Of a stretch of DNA of 64,000 bases, positions 42,106 to 52,092 are shown in pieces; position 1 is the first letter of the stretch, and each line of letters begins with the position of its first letter. The stretch is from positions 1 to 64,000 of the forward strand of contig NZ_JAFCKB010000010.1 of the NCBI RefSeq assembly GCF_018130615.1. Direction: 5' to 3'. The notes beneath the pieces were generated by a model. The model was not told the DNA's origin and searched no databases. It worked only from the letters and a program-made list of their open reading frames with translations. Both the position numbers and the translations under genes were made by a program. Source of the stretch: Bradyrhizobium manausense (GTDB taxonomy: Bacteria; Pseudomonadota; Alphaproteobacteria; Rhizobiales; Xanthobacteraceae).

Positions 42106-43146
42106 ATGGTTGGATTCAAGACGATCGCTTCTCACTGCCTGCTGGCCCTCTCGATCGCGCTTGCCGCATGCAACGTCCATGCGTCTGAGACGGCCGCGCC
42201 GTCCGTCGCGATCCATTTCAGCTTCGATCGTCCGGTCGATGCGAGCATGGCGCCATTCTTCCTGGCGGCGAAGGACGGCAGGTTCGCTGCCGAGCATCTG
42301 AACGTTTCCTTCACCAGCGCGGCCGGATCGCCGGAAGCGCTTGCCCGCGTTGCCGCAGGCGACAGCGACCTCGCGCTCGTCGACATCAACGCGCTCATTC
42401 GTTTTCGCGACAAGGCCGATACGCCGCCGCTCAAGGCGGTGTTCGTGCTGTTCAACAGCGCGCCTTACGCGATCGTCGCCCGCAAGAGCCGCGGCATTCA
42501 CCTGCTCTCCGATCTCGACGGCAAGACCGTCGGCGTCGCCGACAGCGATCTGTCGATCCGGTTATGGCCGGCGCTGGCGCGCCAGAACGGCATCAACGTC
42601 TCGCACGTGAAATTCTTTGGGATGAGCGCGGCGGTACGTGAGCCGGTGCTCTCGGCAGGACAGGTCGATGCCGTCGCCGGGTTCTCCTATCTCTCCGCCG
42701 TGAACCTGCGCGACCGCGGCGTGCCGGCCGACGATCTCGCCGTGCTGCGCTATGCCGACTATGGCTGCGAGGCCTATGGCTTCGTGGTCGTCGCAAATCC
42801 CGCCTTCGCCGCGGCGAGGCCGGACGCACTGAAGGGCTTTGTCCGCGCCCTGATTGCAGGCATCAATGCAACTGCGAAGGAGCCCGCCCGTGCGGCGGAC
42901 GAGGCCGCAAGCCACATCGACGACGGCGACCGTGACCTCGAGCTTGCGCGCCTGCGCACCGTGCTCGCCGACAACATCCTGACCGACGTGGTCCGGCGCA
43001 ACGGCCTCGGCGGCATCGACCCGGCACGCCTGGAGCGTTCGATCGACCAGATCGCGGAAGATTTCAAATTTCGCAAGAAGCCTGTTGCAGGCGACATCTT
43101 CGACGGCAGGTTCCTACCGCCGGTCGAAAGCCGGCTTATCAATTGA
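42106..43146 (+). CDS. NitT/TauT-type ABC solute-binding protein
   Basis: About 346 residues from the ATG giving MVGFKTIASHCLLALSIALA, a signal peptide; LAACN at about 18-22 could be a lipobox. The NMT1/SsuA-like fold shows FSFDRPVDASMAPFFLAAKDGRFAAEHLNV, VAAGDSDLALVDINAL, LLSDLDGKTVGVADSD and VDAVAGFSYLSAVNLRDRG. Such proteins bind nitrate, sulfonates, pyrimidine precursors or carboxylates. No permease or ATPase gene is adjacent. No TPP-riboswitch-like conserved sequence is seen upstream. The ligand is unknown. Confidence 0.87.
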   Translation: MVGFKTIASHCLLALSIALAACNVHASETAAPSVAIHFSFDRPVDASMAPFFLAAKDGRFAAEHLNVSFTSAAGSPEALARVAAGDSDLALVDINALIRFRDKADTPPLKAVFVLFNSAPYAIVARKSRGIHLLSDLDGKTVGVADSDLSIRLWPALARQNGINVSHVKFFGMSAAVREPVLSAGQVDAVAGFSYLSAVNLRDRGVPADDLAVLRYADYGCEAYGFVVVANPAFAAARPDALKGFVRALIAGINATAKEPARAADEAASHIDDGDRDLELARLRTVLADNILTDVVRRNGLGGIDPARLERSIDQIAEDFKFRKKPVAGDIFDGRFLPPVESRLIN

Positions 43147-43231
43147 GCAAAACCGACAGCTTCCGCTGTATCTCACGGGCAATCCCTGCTTAGAATAACG
43201 GCTCCGTGACCCGCCCGAGCTCTTCGCCCGC

Positions 43232-45040
43232 ATGCCCATCCTTCGCCTTTATACGCGCGTTCTCGAGTTGCTCGGCAAGGAGGCGCGGCTCGGCTGGCTG
43301 CTTGCGGTCGCCAATCTCCTGCTGGCTGCGTCGCAATTCGCGGAACCCGTGCTGTTCGGACGGATCGTCGACGTGCTCTCCGGCAAGACGGTGGCCGGCT
43401 CCAATTCGGCCTGGCCATTCCTGGCCGCCTGGGTCGCATTCGGACTGTTCACGATCGGCTGCAGCGCGCTCGTGGCACTGCAGGCCGACCGGCTCTCGCA
43501 CCGCCAGCGTCAGGCAGTGCTGACGAGCTATTTCGAGCACATCCTGCAACTGCCGCTGACCTTCCATTCCGGCACCCATTCGGGCCGGCTGATGAAGGTG
43601 ATGCTCAACGGCACGGACGCGCTGTGGCGGCTCTGGCTCGGGTTCTTCCGCGAGCACTTTGCAGCGATCCTCTCGGTCGTGGTGCTGCTGCCGCTGTCAC
43701 TCTATCTGAACTGGCGCCTAGCGATCCTGCTGTTCGTGCTGTGCGTGGTCTTTACCGCGCTGACGACCTTTGTGGTGCGCAAGACCTTCGGCATGCAGAT
43801 GGCGGTCGAGGAGCACTACAGCGAGCTGTCCGCGCGCGCCTCGGACGCGCTCGGCAACGTCGCGCTGGTGCAGAGCTTCGTCCGCGTCGAATCCGAGGTG
43901 AAGGGACTGCGCTCCGTCGCCGACGAGCTGCTGGCCGCGCAGATGCCGGTGCTGTCCTGGTGGGCACTTGTCACCGTGATCACGCGCGCCTCCACCACCA
44001 TCACGGTGCTCGCGATCTTCACGCTCGGCATCGCCCTGCACGACCAGGGGCAGACCTCCGTCGGCGAGATCGTGATGTTCGTGAGCTTCGCGACCATGCT
44101 GATCCAGAAGCTCGAGCAGGTCGTGAGCTTCATCAACAACGTGTTCATGGAAGCGCCGCGCCTGCGCGAGTTCTTCAACGTGCTCGATGCCGTGCCTGCG
44201 GTGCATGACCGGCCCGATGCGATCGATGCAGGGCGGCTCTCCGGCCTCGTCGAGTTCAACGACGTCACCTTCTCCTATGACGGCAAGCGGCCGGCGATCG
44301 AGGACCTCTCCTTCACCGCACTGCCGGGCCAGACCATCGCGCTGGTCGGCCCGACCGGCGCGGGCAAGTCCACCGCGATTGCGCTGCTGCACCGCGCCTT
44401 CGATCCGCAATCCGGCTTCATCAAGATCGACGGCATGGACGTGCGCGGCGTCACGCTGACATCGCTGCGGCGAAACATCGGCGTCGTGTTCCAGGAAGCG
44501 CTGCTGTTCAACCGCTCGATCGCGGAGAATTTGCGCGTCGGCAGGCCGGATGCGACCGAAGCCGAGATGCGCAAGGCGGCCGAGCGCGCGCAGGCGATCG
44601 ACTTCATTGATCGCAGCGGCGGCTTCGAGACCAATGCCGGCGAGCGCGGCCGCATGCTCTCCGGCGGCGAGCGCCAGCGGCTATCGATCGCCCGCGCGCT
44701 GCTGAAGGACCCGCCGATTCTGATCCTGGACGAGGCGACCAGCGCGCTCGATGCCGTCACCGAAGCCAAGGTGAATGCCGCTCTCGATGAAGTGATGAAG
44801 GGCCGCACCACCTTCGTGATCGCCCACCGCCTCTCCACCATCCGTAATGCCACGCGGATCCTGGTGTTCGAGAACGGGCGCGTGACCGAAAGCGGAACTT
44901 TCGATGAACTCGTGGCCAAAGGCGGCCATTTCGCCGATCTCGCCAAGGCCCAGTTCATGGTGCAGGAACAAAAACAGACGAGCGCGCAGGCTGGTGTGAG
45001 TCCCGCCGAGGCCGCTTCCTCTGCCGCCAGATCCCCTTAG
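43232..45040 (+). CDS. ndvA: Cyclic beta-glucan exporter, ABC permease-ATPase (NdvA/ChvA)
   Basis: 602 residues, a half-transporter working as a homodimer in the inner membrane. The six-helix domain covers about 15-310 ([47 protein letters not shown]). The ATPase follows at about 335-575 with Walker [10 protein letters not shown], signature [15 protein letters not shown], Walker [14 protein letters not shown] and H-loop IAHRLS. The sequence matches NdvA/ChvA, which export cyclic beta-glucans to the periplasm for osmotic adaptation and host infection in rhizobia. The usual partner glucan synthase gene is not in the window. Another lipid/glucan exporter of the same subfamily is the alternative. 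Confidence 0.88.
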   Translation: MPILRLYTRVLELLGKEARLGWLLAVANLLLAASQFAEPVLFGRIVDVLSGKTVAGSNSAWPFLAAWVAFGLFTIGCSALVALQADRLSHRQRQAVLTSYFEHILQLPLTFHSGTHSGRLMKVMLNGTDALWRLWLGFFREHFAAILSVVVLLPLSLYLNWRLAILLFVLCVVFTALTTFVVRKTFGMQMAVEEHYSELSARASDALGNVALVQSFVRVESEVKGLRSVADELLAAQMPVLSWWALVTVITRASTTITVLAIFTLGIALHDQGQTSVGEIVMFVSFATMLIQKLEQVVSFINNVFMEAPRLREFFNVLDAVPAVHDRPDAIDAGRLSGLVEFNDVTFSYDGKRPAIEDLSFTALPGQTIALVGPTGAGKSTAIALLHRAFDPQSGFIKIDGMDVRGVTLTSLRRNIGVVFQEALLFNRSIAENLRVGRPDATEAEMRKAAERAQAIDFIDRSGGFETNAGERGRMLSGGERQRLSIARALLKDPPILILDEATSALDAVTEAKVNAALDEVMKGRTTFVIAHRLSTIRNATRILVFENGRVTESGTFDELVAKGGHFADLAKAQFMVQEQKQTSAQAGVSPAEAASSAARSP

Positions 45041-45229
45041 CAGGTCCCCGTAGCACCGTCGAAATTCGGCCTACTTCGTTGCGGAATACGCGGCAGAAGC
45101 CCCTATTCTCGACGCACGAGCCGGTATAGGTTTGCGCTGCCGCGAGCGGCGGCGCTGGATTTCAGAACCGAACATCAGATCACGAGGGCCGCCCGTATCA
45201 GGCGGTTCTCCAAGGACCGGAATCGGATA

Positions 45230-46726
45230 GTGCACGCCTTTCGCCCGCTGCTTCGCAAATCCCTGTTCAATCTGTTCGCTGCGACGCTCGCCGTCGGTGC
45301 GCTCATGGCACCGCGCCTCGCCAAGGCCGAAGCGCTGCTGCTGATCGAGGCCGACAGCGGCAAGGTGCTGCAGGCGGAGAATGCGACCATTCCCTGGTAT
45401 CCGGCCTCGGTCACCAAGATCATGACCGCCTATGTGACGCTCAAGGCGGTGAAGGACGGCAAGATCTCACTCGACACGCTGGTCACGGTGTCGCCGATGG
45501 CAGCCTCGCAATCGCCGTCGAAGATGGGGTTCCGTCCGGGAACGCAACTCACCATCGACAACGCACTGAAGATGATGATGGTCAAGTCGGCGAACGACAT
45601 GGCCGTGGTGCTGGCAGAAGGCGTCGGCGGCTCGATCGACGGCTTCTCCGCGATGATGAACGACACCGCGAAGCGGCTCGGCATGACGCAGACGAGCTAC
45701 GTCAATCCGAACGGCCTGCCGGCCGACGGCCAGATCACCTCGGCGCGCGACCTCGGCATTCTCGCCCGCTCGTTCCTGCGCGACCTGCCGGAATACGAGT
45801 ATTTCGTGCATATCCCGGCGATCCGCTTCGGCAAGCGCGTCACCGGTAATTTCAACAAGTTGATCGGCCGCTATCCCGGCGCCGACGGATTCAAGACAGG
45901 CTTCATCTGCGCCTCCGGCTACAACCTCGTGGCATCGGCCACGCGCAACGGCCGCCGGCTGATCGCCGTGGTGCTCGGCGCCAACTCCGGTACCGCGCGC
46001 GCGGTGAAGGCGGCGCAGCTGCTCGAGCGCGGCTTCGGCCAGGACAATCTGTCGTGGCTGCGCCCCTCGCTCGGCACCGTCGAGAACCTCGTGCCGGTGG
46101 ACGCCTCGCCGCCGAACCTGCGTGAAGAAATGTGCGGCGGTCACCGCAAGCGTCCGGCCAGCGACGACGACGACGCGCTGATCGCGACCAATGGCGGTAC
46201 CAGCGGATCGGGCTCCGCGACCGGCGGCGAAGCCCAGGTGACCTTCTTCACCGCAGGACTCCAGCCGCCGCTGATGAAGGCGTCGGAGCTGATGGCCTCG
46301 GCGCCTGCGGCCGCAGAGCCCGTGCTGGTCTACACCGGCCCGACCCGCACCGGCGCCGCCCTGGTCGCGGCGGTCGCAGCCGATGCCGACCAGCAGAACC
46401 CTCCGAAGGCGCGCGGCAAGAAGACGCGTATCGCCAAGAAGCCCGACACCGGCAGCGATGCCAAGCCTGACGCCAAGACTGACGCCAAGACTGACGCCAA
46501 GACTGACGCCAAGACTGGCACCAAGACGGCTGCGGCGAAACCGGCAGCCGCCAAGCCCGATGCTTCGGCCAAGGGCGATGCAAAGGGCGAAGCCAAAACC
46601 GCAGCAAAGCCGGCGGCAAGCAAGCATGCCGCCGCCAAGCCCGCAGAGAAGCCGGCGAGCGGCGATGCCAAGCCGGCCAAGCCCAAGGCCGCCACCAAGC
46701 CGAAGCCCGCGCCCAACAACAGCTAG
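45230..46726 (+). CDS. D-alanyl-D-alanine carboxypeptidase (penicillin-binding, DacA/DacF type)
   Basis: 498 residues, GTG start. The signal peptide ends near LAKAE (about 32). The peptidase S11 domain (about 35-290) has SxxK at SVTK (Ser60, Lys63), SAN at 120-122 and KTG in GFKTGFICASGYN (about 222). It trims the terminal D-Ala from peptidoglycan stem peptides in the periplasm. The C-terminus is a long Lys/Ala/Asp low-complexity tail that includes a KTDA tandem repeat (46469-46516), in place of the usual amphipathic membrane anchor. The tail may bind envelope polymers electrostatically. Confidence 0.9.
   Translation: MHAFRPLLRKSLFNLFAATLAVGALMAPRLAKAEALLLIEADSGKVLQAENATIPWYPASVTKIMTAYVTLKAVKDGKISLDTLVTVSPMAASQSPSKMGFRPGTQLTIDNALKMMMVKSANDMAVVLAEGVGGSIDGFSAMMNDTAKRLGMTQTSYVNPNGLPADGQITSARDLGILARSFLRDLPEYEYFVHIPAIRFGKRVTGNFNKLIGRYPGADGFKTGFICASGYNLVASATRNGRRLIAVVLGANSGTARAVKAAQLLERGFGQDNLSWLRPSLGTVENLVPVDASPPNLREEMCGGHRKRPASDDDDALIATNGGTSGSGSATGGEAQVTFFTAGLQPPLMKASELMASAPAAAEPVLVYTGPTRTGAALVAAVAADADQQNPPKARGKKTRIAKKPDTGSDAKPDAKTDAKTDAKTDAKTGTKTAAAKPAAAKPDASAKGDAKGEAKTAAKPAASKHAAAKPAEKPASGDAKPAKPKAATKPKPAPNNS
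46469..46516 (+). repeat. Four perfect 12-bp tandem repeats inside the carboxypeptidase gene
   Basis: GACGCCAAGACT is repeated at 46469, 46481, 46493 and 46505, flanked by imperfect copies on both sides. Translated it gives DAKT units. The number of copies should be variable between strains by slippage. Confidence 0.85.
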
Positions 46727-46921
46727 GTTAACGGGCCGAGCCCGCCAGGCGGCGTCTGCACTTCGCACCTGCGGCAGCGATTTGCGACGATTCCAGTAGC
46801 CACTCTCCAGCCTTTGCCCTAAGCCTCGACCGCTTGCCAGCCGTTCAGGCAGGCTCGATACTGCCGGCAATGAGGCAAGCCCGAGACACAACGGGCTCTG
46901 GTGCAAGAGAGGGGAGTTTCC

Positions 46922-48607
46922 ATGGAGCGCATCTGGCTCAAGCAATATCCACCCGGCGTGCCCGCCGATATCGAGCCGACGCAATACGCATCGCTGGTCG
47001 ACCTTCTTGAGGAGAGCTTTGCGAAGTTCGCAGACCGCAAGGCGTTCATCTGCATGGACAAGGCGATCACCTATCGCGACCTCGACCAGATGTCGCTGGC
47101 GCTCGCCACCTATTTGCAGGGACGCGGCCTGCAGCGCGGCGCCCGCGTCGCGATCATGATGCCGAACGTGCTGCAATATCCGATCGCCACCGCCGCGGTG
47201 CTGCGCGCCGGGTTTGCGGTCGTCAACGTCAATCCGCTCTACACCCCGCGCGAGCTCGAGCATCAGCTCAAGGATTCCGGCGCCGAAGCCGTCATCGTGC
47301 TGGAGAACTTTGCCCACACCGTCGAGCAGGTGATTGCGAAGACGCCGATGAAGCACGTCATCGTCGCCAGCATGGGCGATCTGCTCGGCTTCAAGGGCGT
47401 GATCGTCAATCTCGTCGTCCGCCGCGTCAAGAAGATGGTACCGGCCTGGTCGCTGCCGGGCGCGGTCTCGTTCAACGACGCACTGTCGGCCGGCCGTGGC
47501 CAGACCTTCAACAAGCCGAAACTGTCGCCCGGCGACGTAGCCTTCCTGCAATATACCGGCGGCACAACCGGCGTCTCCAAGGGCGCCACGCTGCTCCACC
47601 GCAACATCGTCGCCAACGTGCTGCAGAACGATGCCTGGCTGCAGCCGGCGCTCAATGCGCCGCCGCATGTCGAGCAGCTCATGATCGTCTGCGCGCTGCC
47701 GCTCTACCATATCTTCGCGCTGACAGCCTGCTACCTACTCGCAGTGCGGGCCGGCGGCTGCAATCTCTTGATCCCGAATCCGCGCGACATCGCCGGCTTC
47801 GTCAAGGAGCTCGCCAAGTACCAGGTCAACAGCTTCCCGGCCGTCAACACGCTCTACAACGGCTTGATGCATCATCCTGACTTCAAGAAGCTGGACTTCT
47901 CCAAGCTCAAGATCTCGAACGGCGGCGGCATGGCCGTGCAGCGCCCGGTCGCCGAGCAGTGGAAGGCCGTGACCGGCTGCTTCATCGCTGAGGGCTACGG
48001 CCTGTCGGAGACTTCGCCGACGCTGACCTGCAATCCCGCGACCACGACCGAATTCTCCGGATCGATCGGCATTCCCGTGCCCTCAACCTGGATCTCGATC
48101 CGCGACGACGACGGCAACGAGGTCCCGCTCGGCCAGCCCGGCGAGATCTGCGCCAAGGGCCCGCAGGTGATGTCAGGCTATTGGAACAGGCCGGAGGAAA
48201 CCGCGAAAGTGATGACCGCGGACGGCTATTTCCGCACCGGCGACATCGGCGTGATGGACGAGAAGGGCTACACCAAGATCGTGGATCGCAAGAAGGACAT
48301 GATCCTGGTCTCCGGCTTCAACGTCTATCCGAACGAGATCGAGGAAGTGATCGCGAGCCATCCGGGCGTGCTGGAATGCGCGGTGATCGGCATTCCCGAT
48401 TCCAAATCGGGCGAGGCGGTAAAGGCCTTTGTGGTGAAGAAGGATCCGAACCTCACTGCCGAAGCCGTGATCAAATTCTGTCATGAGCAGCTGACGGGCT
48501 ACAAGGTGCCGAAGCACATCGAATTCCGCACCGACCTGCCCAAGACCAATGTCGGCAAGATCCTGCGCCGACAGCTCCGCGACGAGAAGAAGGCCGAGGC
48601 CGCGTAA
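46922..48607 (+). CDS. fadD: Long-chain fatty acid-CoA ligase
   Basis: 561 residues from the ATG that has AGAGGGGAG upstream. MERIWLKQYPPGVPADI is the usual FadD start. P-loop LQYTGGTTGVSKGATLLHRN (about 210-228), GYGLSETSP, RTGDIGVMDEKGYTKIVDRKKDMILVSGFNVYPNEIE and the C-terminal catalytic Lys in TNVGKILRRQLRDE. It activates long-chain fatty acids at the inner membrane face for beta-oxidation or lipid synthesis. It is a separate family branch from the ligase at 34.2 kb. Followed by a REP-like element. Confidence 0.93.
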   Translation: MERIWLKQYPPGVPADIEPTQYASLVDLLEESFAKFADRKAFICMDKAITYRDLDQMSLALATYLQGRGLQRGARVAIMMPNVLQYPIATAAVLRAGFAVVNVNPLYTPRELEHQLKDSGAEAVIVLENFAHTVEQVIAKTPMKHVIVASMGDLLGFKGVIVNLVVRRVKKMVPAWSLPGAVSFNDALSAGRGQTFNKPKLSPGDVAFLQYTGGTTGVSKGATLLHRNIVANVLQNDAWLQPALNAPPHVEQLMIVCALPLYHIFALTACYLLAVRAGGCNLLIPNPRDIAGFVKELAKYQVNSFPAVNTLYNGLMHHPDFKKLDFSKLKISNGGGMAVQRPVAEQWKAVTGCFIAEGYGLSETSPTLTCNPATTTEFSGSIGIPVPSTWISIRDDDGNEVPLGQPGEICAKGPQVMSGYWNRPEETAKVMTADGYFRTGDIGVMDEKGYTKIVDRKKDMILVSGFNVYPNEIEEVIASHPGVLECAVIGIPDSKSGEAVKAFVVKKDPNLTAEAVIKFCHEQLTGYKVPKHIEFRTDLPKTNVGKILRRQLRDEKKAEAA

Positions 48608-48614
48608 GTCTTCA

Positions 48615-48719
48615 CCGTCGTTCCAGGGCGCACGCGTCGGTGTGAGCCCGGGTGCGCAATTGCGCACCCGAGAATCTCGAGATTCCGGGGCCGGTGCTTC
48701 GCACCGCCCCGGAATGACG
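48615..48719. repeat. Compound REP-like element with nested palindromes
   Basis: Includes CGGGTGCGCAAT-TGCGCACCCG (48649-48670, perfect 22-bp palindrome), GAATCTCGAGATTC (48672-48685, perfect) and CCGGGGCCGGTGC...GCACCGCCCCGG ending in GGAATGACG. It is related to 49318-49394 and 54493-54600. It lies between fadD and the peroxiredoxin gene. Confidence 0.75.
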
Positions 48720-48743
48720 CGCCCGTCCCCTCATCACACCTCT

Positions 48744-48782
48744 TTGAAGCCGTTTCCCTCGGCCGGTAAAATGTTCTAGAAC
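48744..48782 (+). promoter_or_regulatory. Peroxiredoxin promoter with a palindrome at the start site
   Basis: TTGAAG (48744-48749), a 17-bp spacer and TAAAAT (48767-48772) make a good sigma-70 promoter. The palindrome GTTCTAGAAC (48773-48782) sits directly after the -10 box, where a repressor could block initiation. Confidence 0.55.
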
Positions 48783-48812
48783 GGCCCCGCCCCTTTTTCA
48801 GGAGAAACGACG

Positions 48813-49298
48813 ATGGCAATCCAAGTTGGCGACAAGCTGCCCGAGGCGAAATTCCGCGTGATGACGGCGGAAGGCCCGCAGGTGAAGACCACCGACGATA
48901 TCTTCAAGGGCAAGAAGGTGGCGCTGTTCGCGGTGCCCGGCGCCTATACCGGCACCTGTCACAAGATGCATCTGCCGAGCATCTTCCTCAACGCCTACGC
49001 CATGAAGGACAAGGGCGTCGACACCATTGCGATCGTCTCCGTCAACGACGCCTTCGTCATGAACGCCTGGAAGCGCGACACCGACCAGCGCGACGAGGCG
49101 ATCTTCCTCGCCGACGGCAATGCCGACTTCGCCAAGGCGATCGGCATGGAGCTCGATGCTTCCGGCAACGGCCTCGGCATCCGTTCCAAGCGCTACTCGA
49201 TGCTGGTCGAGGACGGCGTGGTCAAGAAGCTGAACCTGGAGGCGATGCCCGGCAAGGTCGAGGTGTCCGGCGGCGATACGCTGCTGGGACAGCTGTAA
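48813..49298 (+). CDS. Peroxiredoxin (Prx5/AhpE-like, thiol-dependent)
   Basis: 161 residues, ATG with CAGGAGAAA upstream, cytosolic. The thioredoxin fold has the peroxidatic Cys49 in FAVPGAYTGTCHKMHLP, equivalent to the Prx5 PGAFTPTC motif; the next Thr/His surroundings fit. No second resolving Cys is seen, so it is probably a 1-Cys type that needs an external thiol or glutaredoxin. It reduces H2O2 and alkyl hydroperoxides. It lies between two REP-like elements and has its own promoter. Confidence 0.92.
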   Translation: MAIQVGDKLPEAKFRVMTAEGPQVKTTDDIFKGKKVALFAVPGAYTGTCHKMHLPSIFLNAYAMKDKGVDTIAIVSVNDAFVMNAWKRDTDQRDEAIFLADGNADFAKAIGMELDASGNGLGIRSKRYSMLVEDGVVKKLNLEAMPGKVEVSGGDTLLGQL

Positions 49299-49317
49299 GC
49301 TTTAGCCGCAGGCTGAT

Positions 49318-49394
49318 GTCATTCCGGGGCGCGCCAAGCGCGACCCGGAATCTCGAGATTCCGGGTTCGGTGCTACGCACCGCCCCGGAATGAC
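49318..49394. repeat. REP-like palindromic element
   Basis: GTCATTCCGG at the left and CCGGAATGAC at the right bound the element, with an internal CCGGAATCTCGAGATTCCGG palindrome. It lies between the convergent peroxiredoxin and rnhA genes and probably acts as a shared transcript end. Confidence 0.75.
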
Positions 49395-49406
49395 GGAGCA
49401 GAGGTC

Positions 49407-49871
49407 CTACTCCGCCACCCGCTGCTGCAACCTTGCCTTCACAATCCCGTCGCGCGCCAGCTGATCGGCCCGCTCATTCTCGGGGTGCCCAGCGTGGCCT
49501 TTGACCCAATGCCAGCGCACCTCATGCGCCTTCAACGCAGCGTCGAGGCGCTGCCATAGCTCGACATTCTTCACCGGCTTCTTGTCGGCGGTGCGCCAGC
49601 CATTGCGCTTCCAGCCGTGGATCCAGCCGGTGATGCCCTGCCGGACATATTGGCTGTCGGTATAGAGATCGACGGTGCACGGCTTCTTCAGCGCTTCAAG
49701 CGCGGAGATCGCCGCCATCAATTCCATCTGGTTGTTGGTGGTGTGGCGCTCGCCGCCGTTCAGCTCTTTTTCCTTGTCGCCGAACTTCAGGATTGCGCCC
49801 CAGCCGCCGGGCCCGGGATTTCCCGAGCACGCGCCATCGGTGAAGATCGTGACATTGGGGAGCTCGCTCAC
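49407..49871 (-). CDS. rnhA: Ribonuclease HI
   Basis: 154 residues from GTG 49871, in a GTGA overlap with the end of thrB; an upstream frame to 50156 is antisense to thrB's codons. It degrades RNA in RNA-DNA hybrids during replication. [19 protein letters not shown] holds the first catalytic Asp, [13 protein letters not shown] the Glu, [12 protein letters not shown] the second Asp, and [18 protein letters not shown] the His and last Asp. Length and motifs match the E. coli enzyme. Last gene of ispH-thrB-rnhA, an order common in Alphaproteobacteria. Confidence 0.96.
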   Translation of the reverse strand: MSELPNVTIFTDGACSGNPGPGGWGAILKFGDKEKELNGGERHTTNNQMELMAAISALEALKKPCTVDLYTDSQYVRQGITGWIHGWKRNGWRTADKKPVKNVELWQRLDAALKAHEVRWHWVKGHAGHPENERADQLARDGIVKARLQQRVAE

Positions 49872-50851
49872 GCGACCAGTCCTGACGGCATCAGCCCGTA
49901 GTCGCGCGCACTCGTCACGCTCTGGTGAAAGCGCAGCTTGCGGACATATTCCAGCGGATCCTTCGGCTTGACCAGCGCGCCGGGCGGCACATTGAGCCAA
50001 TCCACCAGCCGCGTCAGCAGGAAGCGGATCGCGGCGCCACGCGCGAGCAGCGGCAGCGCGGCCTCTTCCGCCTCCGAGAGCTTCCGCACCCGGCCGTAAG
50101 CATTGAGGAAGGCGCGCGCCTTGGTGACGTTGAAGGAATGATCCGGCTCGAAGCACCAGGCGTTGAGGCAGATCGCGACGTCATAGGCCAGCATGTCATT
50201 GCAGGCGAAAGTGAAGTCGATGATCCCCGAGAGCTTGTCGCCGAGAAAGAAGACGTTGTCGTTGAAGAGATCGGCGTGGATCACACCTTCGGGCAGGCTG
50301 CTCGGCCAGACGCCGCTCGAGAGATGGTCGAGCTCGGCTGCGAGGAAGGCGCGCAGTCCCGGCTGGACCTCGTCGGCGCGGTCCGCCGCCGCATCGAACA
50401 GCGGCCGCCAGCCCGCGACCGACAGCGCGTTGGCACGCTTGATCGCGAAATTGGCGCCGGCCAGATGCAACCTGGCGAGCCCGTCGCCGACACCGGCGCA
50501 ATGGGCTACGTTGGGCTTGCGCGGCCACATGCCTTCGAGAAAGGTGATGATCGCGGCAGGCCGCCCCGACAGCTCGCGCAGCGCCTCGCCATCCCTCGCC
50601 TTCACCGGCAGAGGGCAATTGACGCCGTGCTCGGCCAGATGCGTCATCAATGCGAGGAAGAACGGCAAATCGTTCTTCGCAACGCGCTTTTCATAGAGCG
50701 TGAGAATGAACGAGCCTTTGCTCGTATGCAGCAGGAAGTTGGTGTTTTCGACGCCCTCGGCGATGCCCTTATAGGAGAGCAGCTCGCCGAGATCGTATTG
50801 CCTCAGGAAATCCGCAAGCTCGTCGGCGGCAACGTCGGTGTAGACCGCCAT
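49868..50851 (-). CDS. thrB: Homoserine kinase (APH-fold ThrB)
   Basis: 327 residues. It phosphorylates homoserine in threonine biosynthesis. This is the alphaproteobacterial type related to aminoglycoside phosphotransferases, not the GHMP type. [30 protein letters not shown] is the phosphate-loop start, [11 protein letters not shown] the catalytic loop and [22 protein letters not shown] the metal-binding DFG-like site. It is 6 bp after ispH and overlaps rnhA. Confidence 0.94.
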   Translation of the reverse strand: MAVYTDVAADELADFLRQYDLGELLSYKGIAEGVENTNFLLHTSKGSFILTLYEKRVAKNDLPFFLALMTHLAEHGVNCPLPVKARDGEALRELSGRPAAIITFLEGMWPRKPNVAHCAGVGDGLARLHLAGANFAIKRANALSVAGWRPLFDAAADRADEVQPGLRAFLAAELDHLSSGVWPSSLPEGVIHADLFNDNVFFLGDKLSGIIDFTFACNDMLAYDVAICLNAWCFEPDHSFNVTKARAFLNAYGRVRKLSEAEEAALPLLARGAAIRFLLTRLVDWLNVPPGALVKPKDPLEYVRKLRFHQSVTSARDYGLMPSGLVA

Positions 50852-50857
50852 AAAGGT

Positions 50858-51826
50858 CTACTCGGCGGCGGCTTCGGGGCGCACCTGGCGCGGCAACGGG
50901 AAGAACTCGTTCTCTTCCGCGGCCGAGACCGTCTCCACATGCAGCGTGTAGCGCTCGGCGAACGCGTCCATGATCTCCTCGACGATCACTTCCGGCGCCG
51001 AGGCACCCGCGGTGATGCCGAGGCTCGAAATATTGCCGAACTTGTCCCAGTCGATGTCGGCGGCGCGCTGCGCCAGCACTGCGATCTTGCAGCCCTCGCG
51101 CTCGGCGACCTCGCGCAGACGCTGCGAGTTCGACGAATTGGGGGCACCGACAACGATGAGCGCGTCGACCACCGGCGCCACCTTCTTCACCGCGAGCTGG
51201 CGGTTGGTGGTGGCGTAGCAGATGTCTTCCTTGTGCGGGCCGTTGATGTTCGGAAAGCGCTCCTTGAGCAGCGCCACGATCTCCGCAGTGTCGTCGATCG
51301 ACAGCGTGGTCTGGGTCACGAAGGCGAGGTTATTCGGGTCCTTCGGATTGATGGTCTTGGCGTCCTCGGCGGTCTCGATCAGGGTGACGGCGCCGACCGG
51401 AAGCTGGCCGAGCGTGCCGACCACTTCAGGATGATGCGAATGACCAATCAGGAAGATCTCGCGGCCGCGCTTGAAATGAATCGCCGCCTCGCGGTGCACC
51501 TTGGTCACCAGCGGGCAGGTCGCATCCAGCGAGAACAAATTGCGGGAGGTGGCGTCGGCCGGAACCGACTTCGGCACGCCATGGGCAGAGAAAACCACCG
51601 GCGCGGTGGCGTTTTCCGGGATTTCGGCGAGCTCCTCGACGAAGATCGCACCTTTCTTCTTCAACCCATCGACGACGTACTTGTTGTGCACAATCTCGTG
51701 GCGAACATAGACGGGAGCGCCATACTTATCGAGCGCCCGTTCCACGGTGTCGATCGCCCGGACCACCCCGGCGCAGAAGCCACGGGGAGAACAAAGCACG
51801 ATCTTGAGGTCTGGTTTGGCTGACAT
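50858..51826 (-). CDS. ispH: 4-hydroxy-3-methylbut-2-enyl diphosphate reductase
   Basis: About 322 residues from the ATG giving [20 protein letters not shown]. Final enzyme of the MEP pathway; it makes IPP and DMAPP for quinones, hopanoids and carotenoids. The three Fe-S cluster cysteines are in RGFCAGV (about 18), [12 protein letters not shown] and [11 protein letters not shown]. The active-site motifs [20 protein letters not shown] and [12 protein letters not shown] are present. Heads the operon with thrB and rnhA, divergent from trcR. Confidence 0.96.
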   Translation of the reverse strand: MSAKPDLKIVLCSPRGFCAGVVRAIDTVERALDKYGAPVYVRHEIVHNKYVVDGLKKKGAIFVEELAEIPENATAPVVFSAHGVPKSVPADATSRNLFSLDATCPLVTKVHREAAIHFKRGREIFLIGHSHHPEVVGTLGQLPVGAVTLIETAEDAKTINPKDPNNLAFVTQTTLSIDDTAEIVALLKERFPNINGPHKEDICYATTNRQLAVKKVAPVVDALIVVGAPNSSNSQRLREVAEREGCKIAVLAQRAADIDWDKFGNISSLGITAGASAPEVIVEEIMDAFAERYTLHVETVSAAEENEFFPLPRQVRPEAAAE

Positions 51827-51984
51827 TGAGCGATCTCGGGACCGAATCACCCGTTTCGCCTTCCGGCGGGGGCGGTCGATGGGTGGAAAGGGGCTAAAAA
51901 CGGTCTGCTTGGACTTTACAGCGACTTCAGAGGGAATTGGCCCCCCTTTCGGGCGCTGTCAAGGCACTATCTATAGCAGAACCA

Positions 51985-52014
51985 TTGCGTGGCTACCCCC
52001 TCCGGGCTTATATA
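51985..52014 (+). promoter_or_regulatory. Candidate promoter of trcR
   Basis: TTGCGT (51985-51990) and TATATA (52009-52014) are 18 bp apart, about 80 bp before the trcR start. No CtrA-type TTAA-N7-TTAA box is visible. Confidence 0.45.
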
Positions 52015-52092
52015 GCGCGAATTCCCTGTCATCGCTGATGACCACCGGTTTCGCCTCCTGAGGGGGTGGGCGAAGCACAAAGGAGATTTGCC

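Noticed and set aside
43147-43231. Terminator after the NitT/TauT-type gene
   Set aside because: No stem followed by a T-run could be found, so ndvA may be read through from upstream or has its own promoter.
45467-47710. 747-residue open frame on the minus strand opposite the carboxypeptidase and fadD genes
   Set aside because: It is antisense to two strongly supported genes, has shadow composition rich in Arg/Gly/His, and shows no domain or ribosome-binding site.
49925-51823. 632-residue plus-strand frame opposite ispH and thrB
   Set aside because: Antisense shadow of two conserved enzymes; composition biased to Arg, Asp, His and Gly, with no motif.
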